A stretch of DNA of 64,000 bases from Labilibaculum sp. K2S (lineage in GTDB: Bacteria > Bacteroidota > Bacteroidia > Bacteroidales > Marinifilaceae), in the NCBI RefSeq assembly GCF_030372765.1, contig NZ_JAUCMW010000003.1:1-64000 (forward strand), read 5' to 3'. Positions 61,720-64,000 of the stretch are shown piece after piece. The translations under genes and the position numbers were made by a program. The notes under the pieces are model-generated. The model was given only the letters and a program-made list of their open reading frames with translations. It had not been told where the DNA came from and searched no databases. How positions within the stretch are numbered: position 1 is the first letter of the stretch; every line of letters begins with the position of its first letter.

Positions 61720-64000
<2,281 letters not shown>

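Overview
The window is a low-GC, AT-rich stretch of a Bacteroidota chromosome. The evidence is two SusC/SusD pairs, many lipoproteins with an LxxC-type box, transmembrane propeller/AraC regulators, a short (288-residue) primary sigma factor, a Rho with a long charged N-terminal insert, and a tmRNA whose tag reads GENNYALAA. The gene content resembles free-living Marinilabiliales-type polysaccharide degraders, but the genus cannot be fixed from sequence alone.

About 54 kb (roughly 451-54290) is carbohydrate-utilisation DNA, all transcribed rightwards, and it splits into two polysaccharide utilisation loci (PULs) at a strong terminator near 30643. PUL 1 (451-30514) holds a propeller/AraC membrane regulator without kinase or receiver, a SusC/SusD pair, a TIG-domain surface lipoprotein, two alginate-lyase-superfamily lyases plus a decayed third copy, a GH88 unsaturated uronyl hydrolase, two right-handed beta-helix glycosidases, two GH43 enzymes, a secreted alpha/beta hydrolase, a heparinase II/III-type lyase, a GH97, a ROK sugar kinase and a fucose-permease-like MFS transporter. 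Together these point to a uronic-acid-containing polysaccharide: lyases cut it, GH88 removes the unsaturated uronate, GH43/GH97/beta-helix enzymes trim the rest, and the kinase and transporter handle the monomer.

PUL 2 (30939-54286) has a second SusC/SusD, a small surface lipoprotein, GH31 with a PA14 insert, a GH95-like enzyme, GH3, a full hybrid two-component regulator, two SGNH-type esterases and a GH42. This set looks like the side-chain and exo-enzymes of a xyloglucan system (inference). The expected endo-glucanase is represented only by a broken BACON-GH5 remnant at 36984-37398.

From 54349 rightwards the DNA is housekeeping: a terminator, ssrA (minus strand), a saccharopine/alanine-dehydrogenase-like gene, rpe and rpoD (minus strand), rho, an AAA ATPase with an altered Walker B motif, and the start of nifJ, which runs off the window.

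The most unusual things are (i) a repeated leader of about 95 bp in front of four different PUL genes, with traces of a conserved short reading frame, (ii) three collapsed enzyme genes (lyase, GH127-type, BACON-GH5), two of which keep a signal peptide joined to the extreme C-terminus with the catalytic domain gone, and (iii) enzymes with changed catalytic positions (GH95-like, GH97, AAA ATPase). No CRISPR array, rRNA or tRNA gene, or intact insertion sequence was seen.
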